Shown here: positions 8,737 through 15,708 of the stretch, piece after piece
How the letters are laid out: every line of letters begins with the position of its first letter
Numbering within the stretch: position 1 is the first letter of the stretch
NCBI GenBank assembly: GCA_916988195.3
Contig: CAKASQ030000026.1
Location: 1 to 33,267, forward strand
DNA from: Oscillospiraceae bacterium
GTDB taxonomy: Bacteria; Bacillota; Clostridia; Oscillospirales; Oscillospiraceae
DNA: 33,267 nucleotides
Reading direction: 5' to 3'
The notes under the pieces: model-generated
Database searches by the model: none
What the model was told of the DNA's origin: nothing
Seen by the model: only the letters and a program-made list of their open reading frames with translations
Translations under genes and position numbers: made by a program

Positions 8737-8739
8737 GCT

Positions 8740-8778
8740 TCCTCCAAAAAAAGAAACCGTATCCCTGCGGATACGGCT
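8740..8778 (-). promoter_or_regulatory. Hairpin plus T-tract between regulator and permease (attenuator-like)
   Basis: The sequence at 8757-8776 forms an 8-bp perfect stem (CCGTATCC / GGATACGG) with a CTGC loop. On the minus strand it is followed by a TTTCTTTTTTT tract that runs directly into the GGAGG of the permease. It therefore looks like an intrinsic terminator placed between the TM1266-type gene and the rest of the operon. It could reduce or condition expression of the downstream genes. I see no riboswitch aptamer I can name in 8777-8894. Confidence 0.6.
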
Positions 8779-8894
8779 TTGCCCGCCCATGACGCAGCAT
8801 GGCCGGGGAAATACGCATCGCTTTCGCCGCAATTCGAGAAAAAATTAAAATCTCGGAATTTAAGCGTCAGGGAGCCAAAAAATATGTTTGCTTG

Positions 8895-9152
8895 TTACTC
8901 CGCGTAGATTTTGCCGGAGTACATGGTCTTTGCGCTCACGCCGGGGAGCCGTCCGAGCTTGCCGGTGAGGGTATTGACCGCGTCCTGCGGCGCTTCCATG
9001 GCAACGGAGATAATGTTGATGGCGCGTCTGCGGTAGGGAATGCCCATCCGCCCGAGGATATAGGGCGCAAACTCATGCAGCAGCGCGTTGACCTTCTCCA
9101 CGTCGCTTCCCGCCTCTATAATAATGCTTACAACCGCAACTCTTGTCTCCAT
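8895..9152 (-). CDS. TM1266-type iron-only hydrogenase system regulator
   Basis: This is an 85-residue protein with the ACT-like pattern of the TM1266 family (putative iron-only hydrogenase system regulators, usually encoded beside hydE/F/G). It opens METRVAVVSIIIE, followed by a helix ending in the HEFAPYILGRMGIPYRRR segment. It then has a second strand set, INIISVAMEAP, and a final GKLGRLPGVSAKTMYS block. The ATG at 9152 has a GGAGG site nine bases upstream, and the gene has its own strong promoter at 9173-9202. It opens the minus-strand operon, which links the operon to H-cluster biology independently of hydE and hydF. The family has no known DNA-binding motif, so sensing of a small ligand or metal is as likely as direct transcription control. 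This is the best-supported function; its mechanism is unknown. Confidence 0.85.
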   Translation of the reverse strand: METRVAVVSIIIEAGSDVEKVNALLHEFAPYILGRMGIPYRRRAINIISVAMEAPQDAVNTLTGKLGRLPGVSAKTMYSGKIYAE

Positions 9153-9172
9153 ATCGCGCCTCCGTTTTGTTC

Positions 9173-9202
9173 ATCATACCACCCGTATCCAGCGCTTGTC
9201 AA
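9173..9202 (-). promoter_or_regulatory. Promoter of the hyd/nif-like operon
   Basis: On the minus strand a perfect TTGACA -35 (9197-9202), an 18-base spacer and TATGAT -10 (9173-9178) lie 21 bases before the ATG of the TM1266-type gene. This is a near-consensus sigma70/SigA promoter reading away from the cobalamin unit. Confidence 0.85.
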
Positions 9203-9220
9203 CCGGGCAGGAAAATCTTG

Positions 9221-9233
9221 TGAGATATTCTCA
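9221..9233. promoter_or_regulatory. 13-bp palindrome upstream of the hyd/nif-like promoter
   Basis: TGAGATATTCTCA is an inverted repeat with five paired bases on each side of a TAT centre. It ends 19 bases upstream of the -35 box of the minus-strand operon promoter. It resembles a repressor or activator half-site pair, loosely similar to Fur-family operators, but no regulator can be assigned. Confidence 0.4.
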
Positions 9234-9383
9234 AACTGCGGACCAGCGCTTGTGCGTTTGGCCGAAGGCGGACAGGATGCAGGATTTCACTTTTTTGGAA
9301 GCAGGCCTAAAAAATGTAACATTTGCATTCAATTTGCACCAAGCTATTCCTAAAAGCTATATAAAATCGGCACTTCTGCACAA

Positions 9384-9411
9384 TTGACAGACCCTTTCCC
9401 TGTGCTATAAT
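9384..9411 (+). promoter_or_regulatory. Promoter of the cobalamin biosynthesis operon
   Basis: TTGACA (9384-9389), a 16-base spacer and TATAAT (9406-9411) form a consensus SigA promoter about 30 bases upstream of the cobalamin riboswitch. Transcription would start near 9418. The stretch from 9234 to 9383 is AT-rich, non-coding sequence in which I recognise nothing else. Confidence 0.9.
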
Positions 9412-9440
9412 GTGGTCGTCTGAAAAATATAGAATTGTAG

Positions 9441-9595
9441 CGTCAGGGTGTCCGCCGTTTGGCGGGTGAAAAGGGAATCCGGTGCGAATCCGGAGCGATG
9501 CAGTCACTGTGTACGGGAGCGGTCTTGCAGAACCACTGGGAAACCGGGAAGGGCAAGATCACGAAGACCGAAGTCAGGAGACCTGCCTTGGCGTG
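9441..9595 (+). ncRNA. Cobalamin riboswitch
   Basis: The region contains the landmarks of the adenosylcobalamin/cobalamin aptamer in order: a GGTG...GGCGGGTGAAAAGGGAA P2-P3 start, the GGTGCGAATCC stem (about 9481-9493), a GCAGTCACTGT element matching the B12-box-like core, and AGTCAGGAGACCTGCC (9572-9587) near the 3' end. It lies between the plus-strand promoter and cbiK and should switch off the corrin operon when B12 is plentiful. A terminator-like hairpin follows at 9697-9719 and is the likely expression platform. Confidence 0.95.
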
Positions 9596-9696
9596 GAATC
9601 TCAGATCCGCTGTCTACGGGTTGACCTTCCTGCAAATTTGTAGCGCGCCATGGCTTTTCTGCTGCGGCGCGGCAGATGCTATGGTCAAAGAGAACG

Positions 9697-9719
9697 GCTG
9701 CGGATGTCCGTAGCTTTTT
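9697..9719 (+). terminator. Terminator-like expression platform of the riboswitch
   Basis: GCTGCGG (9697-9703) pairs with CCGTAGC (9708-9714), with one G-U pair, around a four-base loop. TTTTT follows. It lies about 100 bases after the riboswitch aptamer and 41 bases before the first ATG, as expected for transcriptional attenuation by the cobalamin riboswitch. Confidence 0.75.
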
Positions 9720-9760
9720 CTATTTCTTTCAGAACATTTTCGAAAAGAGGTAACTCCCAA

Positions 9761-11029
9761 ATGAAAAAGCTTCTCGCACTTCTGCTCGCGGCTGTGATGC
9801 TGCTGAGCGTGCTCTCTGCCTGCTCGAGCAGCGCGGACGCACCCGCCGACACCCAGCCGGCAGAAACCGAAACCACCGAACCGACCCCCGAAGAAACCAC
9901 GGAAGAAACCAAGGAAGAAGAGACCGCCGCGGAAGAGCCCTCGCAGGAGGAGCTCGACCAGGCTGCTGCCGATGAGGTTGCCGCTATGATCGACGCCATC
10001 TATGTCCAGACCCGCACCGAGGAAACCGACGCCCAGTGCGAAGCCGCAAAGGCCGCGTGGGACGCTCTGACCGACGAACAGAAGGCGCTCGTTGAAGGCG
10101 AAGAGGCCAGCCCCGATTACTTCGGTCTTGACACCGGCGACGCATCGAAGGACGATCCCAGAAATCAGGACGAGATCGGCGAAAACGAGCTGCTGGTCGT
10201 CTCCTTCGGCACGTCCTTCAACGACAGCCGCGTAGCTGACATCAAGGGCATTGAAGATGCGCTGCAGGAAGCGAACCCCGACTGGTCCGTCCGCCGCGCC
10301 TTCACCGCGCAGATCATCATCAACCACATCCAGGCCCGTGACGGCGAAAAGATCGACAACATGGATCAGGCACTCGAGCGTGCGGTCGCAAACGGCGTGA
10401 AGAACCTCGTCGTCCAGCCGACGCACCTGATGCACGGCGCAGAATATGACGAAATGTGCGAAGTGATCGACGCTTACCGCGACAAGTTTGCGTCCGTCTC
10501 CATCGCAGAGCCGATGCTCGGCGAGGTTGGCTCTGACGCTACCGTCATCAACGCCGACAAGGAAGCCGTCGCCAAGGCCATCACAGCCTCCGCTGTTGCG
10601 GACGCGGGCTTTGAGAGCCTCGACGCCGCCAAGGAAGCGGGCACCGCGTTCGTCTTCATGGGCCACGGCACCGCGCACGTCGCGAAGGTCACCTACAGCC
10701 AGATGAGCACGCAGATGCAGACGCTCGGCTATGAGAACGTCTTCATCGGCACCGTGGAAGGTGAGCCCGAAGAGACCTCCTGCGAATCTGTCATCGAGGC
10801 TGTCAAGGCAGCCGGCTACACCAACGTCGTGCTCCGTCCGCTGATGGTCGTCGCCGGCGACCACGCCAACAACGACATGGCAGGCTCCGAGGACGATTCC
10901 TGGAAGACCATGTTTGAAGCCGCCGGCTTCACGGTCGACTGCCAGATCGCAGGTCTCGGTGAGATTGCCGACGTGCAGGCACTCTACATTGCCCACACGA
11001 AGGCCGCCATTGACGCGCTGAACGCCTAA
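9761..11029 (+). CDS. cbiK: Lipid-anchored sirohydrochlorin cobaltochelatase, CbiK type
   Basis: CbiK inserts Co2+ into sirohydrochlorin, the first committed step of anaerobic B12 synthesis. The chelatase domain spans about 141-422. It shows ELLVVSFGTSFNDSR, VQPTHLMHGAEYDEM (metal-ligand His candidate 222), FMGHGTAH (His302) and PLMVVAGDHANNDM. Unlike cytoplasmic CbiK, this protein begins with a lipoprotein signal (lipobox LSAC, Cys21). A Glu/Thr-rich linker (22-60) and a small helical module (65-115, with the DALTDEQKALV pattern common in Gram-positive surface proteins) follow. It is therefore predicted to sit outside the membrane. The start at 9761 follows GAGGTAA, and a longer frame upstream would cross the terminator. 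It is the first gene under the riboswitch. A secreted form is known in Desulfovibrio, where heme or iron roles were proposed, so the true substrate could differ. Confidence 0.9.
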   Translation: MKKLLALLLAAVMLLSVLSACSSSADAPADTQPAETETTEPTPEETTEETKEEETAAEEPSQEELDQAAADEVAAMIDAIYVQTRTEETDAQCEAAKAAWDALTDEQKALVEGEEASPDYFGLDTGDASKDDPRNQDEIGENELLVVSFGTSFNDSRVADIKGIEDALQEANPDWSVRRAFTAQIIINHIQARDGEKIDNMDQALERAVANGVKNLVVQPTHLMHGAEYDEMCEVIDAYRDKFASVSIAEPMLGEVGSDATVINADKEAVAKAITASAVADAGFESLDAAKEAGTAFVFMGHGTAHVAKVTYSQMSTQMQTLGYENVFIGTVEGEPEETSCESVIEAVKAAGYTNVVLRPLMVVAGDHANNDMAGSEDDSWKTMFEAAGFTVDCQIAGLGEIADVQALYIAHTKAAIDALNA

Positions 11030-11049
11030 TCCCATACACCAAAAAACGC

Positions 11050-11077
11050 GCTCCGGGGCAGAATTCTGTCCCGGAGC
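11050..11077. other. Perfect intercistronic hairpin
   Basis: GCTCCGGGG and TCCCGGAGC flank an AGAATTCT-type core, giving a nearly perfect 28-base inverted repeat between cbiK and the next lipoprotein gene. There is no T-tract on the plus strand. A run of six T follows only when it is read on the minus strand. It may stabilise or process the mRNA, or stop antisense transcripts. Confidence 0.6.
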
Positions 11078-11102
11078 CAAGCGCTATCAGGAGGATACCC
11101 AA

Positions 11103-12035
11103 ATGAAAAAGCTTTTTGCCCTGATGCTGGCCGTTTTGCTGCTGGCGTCCGTTTTGACCGGCTGCGTGCAGAAGACCGCGGAAGCCGAGCCCGCCGCATC
11201 CCAGACAGAAGGAACCGAGCAGCCCGTGGAAGAAGCCGCAGAAGCGCCCGCCGAGGAAACCCCAGCCGAAGAAACGCCCGCTGAGGAGGAAACGGAGGAG
11301 CCCGCAGAGCCCGCCCTTCCCGACGGCGTGTATACTGCGGAATTCAACACCGACAGCTCCATGTTCCACGCGAACGAGGCCTGCGACGGCAAAGGAACGC
11401 TTACCGTCAAGGACGGTCAGATGACCATCCACGTCAGCCTCGTCTCCAAGACGATTCTGAACCTTTACCCGGGCCTTGCCGAGGACGCGAAGACCGACGG
11501 CGCAGAACTGCTTCAGCCCACAACCGACACTGTCACCTATTCCGACGGCCTTTCCGACGAGGTCTATGGCTTCGATATCCCCGTTCCCGCGCTCGATACC
11601 GAGTTTGACCTCGCGCTCATCGGCAAAAAGGGCGTGTGGTACGATCACAAGGTCTCTGTCTCGAACCCCGTCCCGATGGAAGACGCGGGCAAAACCGTAG
11701 AAGATCTTGCTCTGGCCGACGGAACCTACACCGCAGAGGTCGCGTTTGCGGGCGGCTCCGGCAAGGCCCATATTGACTCTCCGGTCACGCTGACAATCGC
11801 CGATGGCAAGGCTGTTGCGACCGTTGTCTGGAGCAGCAGCAAGTATGATTACATGGTCGTTGACGGCGAGCGCTACGATGTCCTCACGACCGAGCCCGGC
11901 TCGACGTTTGAAATCCCCGTCGCAGCCTTTGACAAGGATTTGACCGTCATCGGCGACACCACCGCCATGAGCACGCCCCATGAAATTGAGTACACGCTGA
12001 ACTTCTCGTCCGAGAGCCTGACGAGCGCCGGATGA
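11103..12035 (+). CDS. Surface lipoprotein with two NEAT-like domains
   Basis: The 310-residue protein has a lipobox (LTGC, Cys21) and an acidic Glu/Pro/Ala linker to about 72. Two related beta-rich domains follow: domain 1 at 74-187 starts DGVYTAEF and domain 2 at 206-301 starts DGTYTAEV. Each shows a -TLTV/I-DG- strand, a Ser-rich helix turn (VSKTILNL; SSSKYDYM), a FDIPV/FEIPV strand and a final strand (YDHKVSVS; HEIEYTLNF). This order resembles NEAT domains that bind heme at Gram-positive surfaces, but the match is by eye. A GGAGG site precedes the ATG and the stop overlaps the next start (ATGA). Its position between an exported chelatase and an ABC importer under a B12 riboswitch suggests tetrapyrrole or corrinoid capture. 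It could also bind cobalt. Confidence 0.7.
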   Translation: MKKLFALMLAVLLLASVLTGCVQKTAEAEPAASQTEGTEQPVEEAAEAPAEETPAEETPAEEETEEPAEPALPDGVYTAEFNTDSSMFHANEACDGKGTLTVKDGQMTIHVSLVSKTILNLYPGLAEDAKTDGAELLQPTTDTVTYSDGLSDEVYGFDIPVPALDTEFDLALIGKKGVWYDHKVSVSNPVPMEDAGKTVEDLALADGTYTAEVAFAGGSGKAHIDSPVTLTIADGKAVATVVWSSSKYDYMVVDGERYDVLTTEPGSTFEIPVAAFDKDLTVIGDTTAMSTPHEIEYTLNFSSESLTSAG

Positions 12036-13192
12036 AAAAGCTTTGTTTTATGCTGACGGCGGCGCTTTTGACCGTTCTTTGCGCCTGCGCGCCGTCGGGG
12101 CAGAACGCTTCCCAGCCAGAGGTTTCAAAGACGCAGGAAAGCGCCGTTTTCTGGAACGACCTGACGTTTGACCGGACGCTTCCGCTCTCTTACGCCACGC
12201 AGTTTTCCGTCAGCTACGCGGGAGACGATTATACCCGCATCACGATCGGAAGCGATCAGGAGTTTCTTCTGGTGGCAGAAAACGCCGAGACCCCGGAGGG
12301 CGTACCGGCGAGCGTCACCGTTTTGCACCAGCCGCTTTCTCATATCTATCTGGTTGCGTCCGCCGCGATGGACTATTTTGACCATCTGGACGCGGTCGAC
12401 CGGATTTCCCTCAGCGGCCTCAAAACCGGCGACTGGTACATCGAAAGCGCGAAGGCCGCAATGGAAGCGGGCAGCATGCGCTACGCCGGGAAGTATTCCG
12501 CGCCGGACTACGAGGCGATTTTGGAGAGCGGCTGCGACCTCGCCATTGAAAACACGATGATCTACCACACGCCGGAGGTCATCGAGCAGCTGCAAACGAC
12601 CGGCGTTCCCGTTCTGGTCGAGCGCTCGAGCTATGAATCGAGCCCGCTTGGAAGAATCGAATGGCTCAAGCTCTACGGCGCGCTGGTCGGAAAAGAGGAT
12701 TTGGCCTGCTCGCAGTATGACGAGCTCCTTGCCGCGCTGTCTCCCATTCTCGATCAGGAGGCAAGCGGTCAAACCGTCGCATTTTTCTACATCAATTCCT
12801 CCGGCGCGGTCAATGTCCGCAAATCGGGGGACTACATCGCAAAGGCCATCGCGATGGCGGGCGGGCAGTATGTTTCGTTCGACGAAAGCGGCGAGGAAAA
12901 CGCGCTGTCCACGATGACGATTCAGATGGAATCGTTCTACGCCTCCGCTGTCGACGCGGATATCATGATCTACAACAGCACCATCGACGGCGAAATCAGA
13001 ACCATCGACGAACTGCTGACAAAAAGTCCGCTGCTTGCCGACTGCAAGGCTGTACAGGCAGGAACTGTCTGGTGCATCACCAAAAACTTTTATCAGGAAT
13101 CGCTCGCGCTCGGCGATCTGATTCTTGACGTCCATGCGATTTTGCAGGACAAAGCCGCAGAGAACCTTCATTTTCTGCGGAAGCTGTCATAA
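12032..13192 (+). CDS. ABC importer substrate-binding lipoprotein (corrinoid or tetrapyrrole)
   Basis: The 386-residue protein has a lipoprotein signal with lipobox LCAC (Cys19) and a PF01497-like binding fold. Visible parts are an N-terminal lobe with SHIYLVASAAMDYFDHLDAVDRI, a segment typical of the BtuF/FecB class (YEAILESGCDLAIENTMI), the VPVLVERSSYESSPLGRIEWLKLYG linker helix and a C-terminal lobe with DELLTKSPLLADCKAVQ. It overlaps the preceding gene by four bases and is followed by a matching permease and ATPase, so the three form one importer. Location under the cobalamin riboswitch suggests uptake of corrinoids or their precursors, though heme or siderophore cannot be excluded from sequence alone. 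Confidence 0.88.
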   Translation: MKKLCFMLTAALLTVLCACAPSGQNASQPEVSKTQESAVFWNDLTFDRTLPLSYATQFSVSYAGDDYTRITIGSDQEFLLVAENAETPEGVPASVTVLHQPLSHIYLVASAAMDYFDHLDAVDRISLSGLKTGDWYIESAKAAMEAGSMRYAGKYSAPDYEAILESGCDLAIENTMIYHTPEVIEQLQTTGVPVLVERSSYESSPLGRIEWLKLYGALVGKEDLACSQYDELLAALSPILDQEASGQTVAFFYINSSGAVNVRKSGDYIAKAIAMAGGQYVSFDESGEENALSTMTIQMESFYASAVDADIMIYNSTIDGEIRTIDELLTKSPLLADCKAVQAGTVWCITKNFYQESLALGDLILDVHAILQDKAAENLHFLRKLS

Positions 13193-13217
13193 TTTGCGCA
13201 GCCAAAGGAGGAGCAGT

Positions 13218-14228
13218 ATGGAAAAGACCCGAACGATACGCACATGGGGCAGCTTCCTGCTGCTCCTGCTGCTGCTTTTTGTTTTTTTGATCTGGAACGT
13301 TCTCGCGGGAAGCGTCAAGCTCCCTGTGTCTGAGATATTGGAAATTCTGCGCGGCAGAGGCGACGGCACGCAGAGCCGGATTCTGCTTCAAATCAGGCTC
13401 CCGCGCCTGCTTTCCGCGCTCATTTTAGGCGGCGCGCTGTCCGTCTCCGGCTATCTTCTGCAAACATTCTTCCATAACCCCATCGCGGGCCCCTTTGTGC
13501 TCGGCATTTCCTCGGGCGCGAAGCTCTGCGTCTCGATCGTCATGATTCTGCTTCTTTCGCGCGGGCTTGTCTCGTCGTCGGCCGTTTTGATTGCGGCGGC
13601 CTTTGTGGGCGCGATGGGTTCCATGGGCTTTGTGCTCGCCGTCTCGCAGAAGGTCAAGCGGATGAGCATGCTTGTCATCTGCGGCGTGATGATCGGCTAC
13701 ATCTGCACGGCGGCGACCGATCTTCTTGTCACCTTCGCAGACGACTCCAACATCGTAAACCTTCATAACTGGTCGATGGGCTCGTTTTCCGGCATGAGCT
13801 GGGAAAATGTCGGAACCATGGCCATCGTCTGCGGCGCGGCGCTCGTGCTCGTTTTCTTTCTCTCGAAGCCCATCCGCGCCTATCAGCTGGGCGAGGTGTA
13901 CGCGCAGAACCTTGGCGTTCCCCTCAAGGCCTTCCGCGCGGCGCTCATCCTCCTTTCGAGCGTGCTTTCCGCCTGCGTGACGGCCTTCGCCGGCCCCATC
14001 TCCTTTGTCGGCATCGCCGTGCCGCACCTGATGAAAACGCTCTTTCATTCGGCGGAGCCCCTGATCATGCTTCCGGCCTGCTTTTTGGGCGGCGGCGTAT
14101 TCTGCCTTTTCTGCGACCTCATCGCACGCACGGCCTTTGCCCCCACGGAGGTCAGCATCAGCTCTGTCACCGCTATATTCGGCGCGCCCATCGTCATCTA
14201 CATGATGATTCACAGAAAGGCGGCGTAA
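13218..14228 (+). CDS. ABC transporter permease, BtuC/FecCD family
   Basis: This is a 336-residue FecCD-family membrane protein. Landmarks are IRLPRLLSALILGGALSVSG, the LQTFFHNPIAGPFVLGISSGA loop, NWSMGSFSGM, FVGIAVPHLMKTLF and the C-terminal EVSISSVTAIFGAPIVIYMM. The start at 13218 (MEKTRT) is preceded by AAAGGAGGAG; a longer upstream frame overlaps the binding-protein gene. It lies 25 bases after that gene and two bases before the ATPase. It transports the ligand of the 12032-13192 lipoprotein, probably a corrinoid given the riboswitch control of the unit. Confidence 0.93.
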   Translation: MEKTRTIRTWGSFLLLLLLLFVFLIWNVLAGSVKLPVSEILEILRGRGDGTQSRILLQIRLPRLLSALILGGALSVSGYLLQTFFHNPIAGPFVLGISSGAKLCVSIVMILLLSRGLVSSSAVLIAAAFVGAMGSMGFVLAVSQKVKRMSMLVICGVMIGYICTAATDLLVTFADDSNIVNLHNWSMGSFSGMSWENVGTMAIVCGAALVLVFFLSKPIRAYQLGEVYAQNLGVPLKAFRAALILLSSVLSACVTAFAGPISFVGIAVPHLMKTLFHSAEPLIMLPACFLGGGVFCLFCDLIARTAFAPTEVSISSVTAIFGAPIVIYMMIHRKAA

Positions 14229-14230
14229 GG

Positions 14231-15001
14231 ATGAACGACTATCTGAAAACGGCCGGCCTCAGCGTCGGCTATGACGGCAAGGCCCTCATCCGGGATGTTG
14301 CGCTCTCGGTACAGCGCGGAAAAATCGTCACGCTCATCGGCCCGAACGGCTCCGGAAAATCGACGATTCTTAAAACCGTCATCTCGCAGCTGCCTGCCAT
14401 TGAGGGCGCAGTGTTCCTTGACGGCGAGGACCTTCGCGCGCGCAGCCGGCGGGATACCGCAAAGCGCATGGCGATCGTCATGACCGCCCGCATGGACCCC
14501 GAACTCATGACCTGCCGCGATGTTGTCAGCTCTGGCCGGTACCCCTACACCGGAAGGCTCGGCGTTCTGCGCAAGGAGGACAAAAAAATTGTGGAAGAAA
14601 GCCTCCGGCAGGTCGACGCGCTGGACTTTGCCGACAAGCCCTTTCAGGCCATCAGCGACGGCCAGCGGCAGCGAATCCTGCTTGCCCGCGCGCTTTGCCA
14701 GCAGCCGGAGCTGATCGTCCTCGACGAGCCGACAAGCTATCTCGACATCCGCTATAAGCTAGAGCTTTTGAGCATTCTCAAGCGCATGGTGCGAGAAAAG
14801 AACTTAGCCGTTCTGATGTCGCTCCACGAGCTGGATTTGGCCGCGCGCGTTTCCGATACCGTCGTCTGCGTCGCGGGCGACCGGATCGACAAAATCGGCG
14901 CGCCTGAGGAAATTTTTACGCGCGAGTACATCGCAAAACTCTATCACATGGAACCGGGCAAATACGACGCGTGCTTCGACACGCTGGAGTTTGTCCCCTG
15001 A
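14231..15001 (+). CDS. ABC transporter ATPase, BtuD/FecE-like
   Basis: This is a 256-residue ATPase subunit. Walker A is GPNGSGKST (about 37-45), the signature region is AISDGQRQRILLARAL (Asp in place of the first Gly of SGGQ), Walker B is LIVLDEPTSYLD and the switch His is in MSLHELDLAARV. The C-terminal tail HMEPGKYDACFDTLEF is typical of iron/cobalamin importers. It completes the binding protein-permease-ATPase set of the riboswitch-controlled operon. The stop is seven bases before the cbiL start. Confidence 0.93.
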   Translation: MNDYLKTAGLSVGYDGKALIRDVALSVQRGKIVTLIGPNGSGKSTILKTVISQLPAIEGAVFLDGEDLRARSRRDTAKRMAIVMTARMDPELMTCRDVVSSGRYPYTGRLGVLRKEDKKIVEESLRQVDALDFADKPFQAISDGQRQRILLARALCQQPELIVLDEPTSYLDIRYKLELLSILKRMVREKNLAVLMSLHELDLAARVSDTVVCVAGDRIDKIGAPEEIFTREYIAKLYHMEPGKYDACFDTLEFVP

Positions 15002-15008
15002 GGTGCTT

Positions 15009-15704
15009 ATGAATTCTGCAAACGGAACCTTTTACGCCGTCGGCGTCGGGCCCGGAGACCCGGAGCTTCTGACGCTTCAGGCGGTAAACCTATTAAGGCA
15101 GTGCCCGGTGATTGCCGCGCCGCAAACAAAATCGGGGCAGATGCTGGCGCTGGACATTGCGCAGGGCGCGCTGGACCTCCGGGAAAAGGAAATTCTGCCG
15201 CTCAGCTTTACCATGTCGCACGAGCCCTCCCTTCGCGAGGAAAGCTACCAGACCGCCGCGCGGCAAATAGAGGCGTTTTTGCAAAAGGGTCTGGACGTGG
15301 CGATGGTGAACCTCGGAGACGTGTCCATTTTTGCAACAGCATATTATATTTTCGCAGAGCTTCGAAACGATGGCTTTGAGGCGGTCATGGCCCCGGGTGT
15401 GACGAGCTTTTCTGCCGTCGCTGCAAGGCTCGGATGCAGCCTCACCCAGATCGACGCGCCGCTTCACATCATCCCCGCGAGCGCGGATTTAGACTTGGCG
15501 CTCCAATTTCCCGGAACAAAGGTCCTCATGAAATCCGGCTCCGCCATCCATGAAACGGTCCAAGCACTCGAGCGCGTCGGCCTTCTTGATCGCGCGGCGC
15601 TGGTCGCCGATTGTGGGCTTCCCACCGAACAGGTATACCGCGATCTGTGCGAGCTTCCGGAGAACCTCAGCTATTTTGCCACCATCATTGTACAAGGAGC
15701 GTGA
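15009..15704 (+). CDS. cbiL: Cobalt-factor II C20-methyltransferase CbiL
   Basis: This SAM-dependent tetrapyrrole methylase of 231 residues adds the C20 methyl to cobalt-sirohydrochlorin (cobalt-factor II). It shows the family N terminus FYAVGVGPGDPELLTLQAV, the NLGDVSIFATAYY block (GDxxxY-type), the VMAPGVTSFSAVAARLG segment and the C-terminal HETVQALERVGLLDRAALV. I use the ATG at 15009 after GAGGTGCTT; an in-frame TTG at 14991 overlaps the ATPase gene and lacks a site. It is the second enzyme of the anaerobic pathway after cbiK and lies four bases before cbiA. Confidence 0.93.
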   Translation: MNSANGTFYAVGVGPGDPELLTLQAVNLLRQCPVIAAPQTKSGQMLALDIAQGALDLREKEILPLSFTMSHEPSLREESYQTAARQIEAFLQKGLDVAMVNLGDVSIFATAYYIFAELRNDGFEAVMAPGVTSFSAVAARLGCSLTQIDAPLHIIPASADLDLALQFPGTKVLMKSGSAIHETVQALERVGLLDRAALVADCGLPTEQVYRDLCELPENLSYFATIIVQGA

Positions 15705-15708
15705 CCCT

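Noticed and set aside
8777-8894. A second cobalamin or other named riboswitch before the permease
   Set aside because: I could not find the B12-box, TPP, molybdenum cofactor or fluoride aptamer landmarks; only a simple hairpin is supported.
9614-11080. Long open frame on the minus strand opposite cbiK
   Set aside because: It spans the riboswitch 3' flank and the whole chelatase gene in the complementary frame, has no ribosome-binding site and arises from the GC-rich codon bias of cbiK.
10929-11981. Minus-strand open frame opposite the NEAT-like gene
   Set aside because: Its Gly/Arg/Asp-rich composition is a complement artefact, and the plus-strand gene has lipobox, ribosome-binding site and domain repeats.
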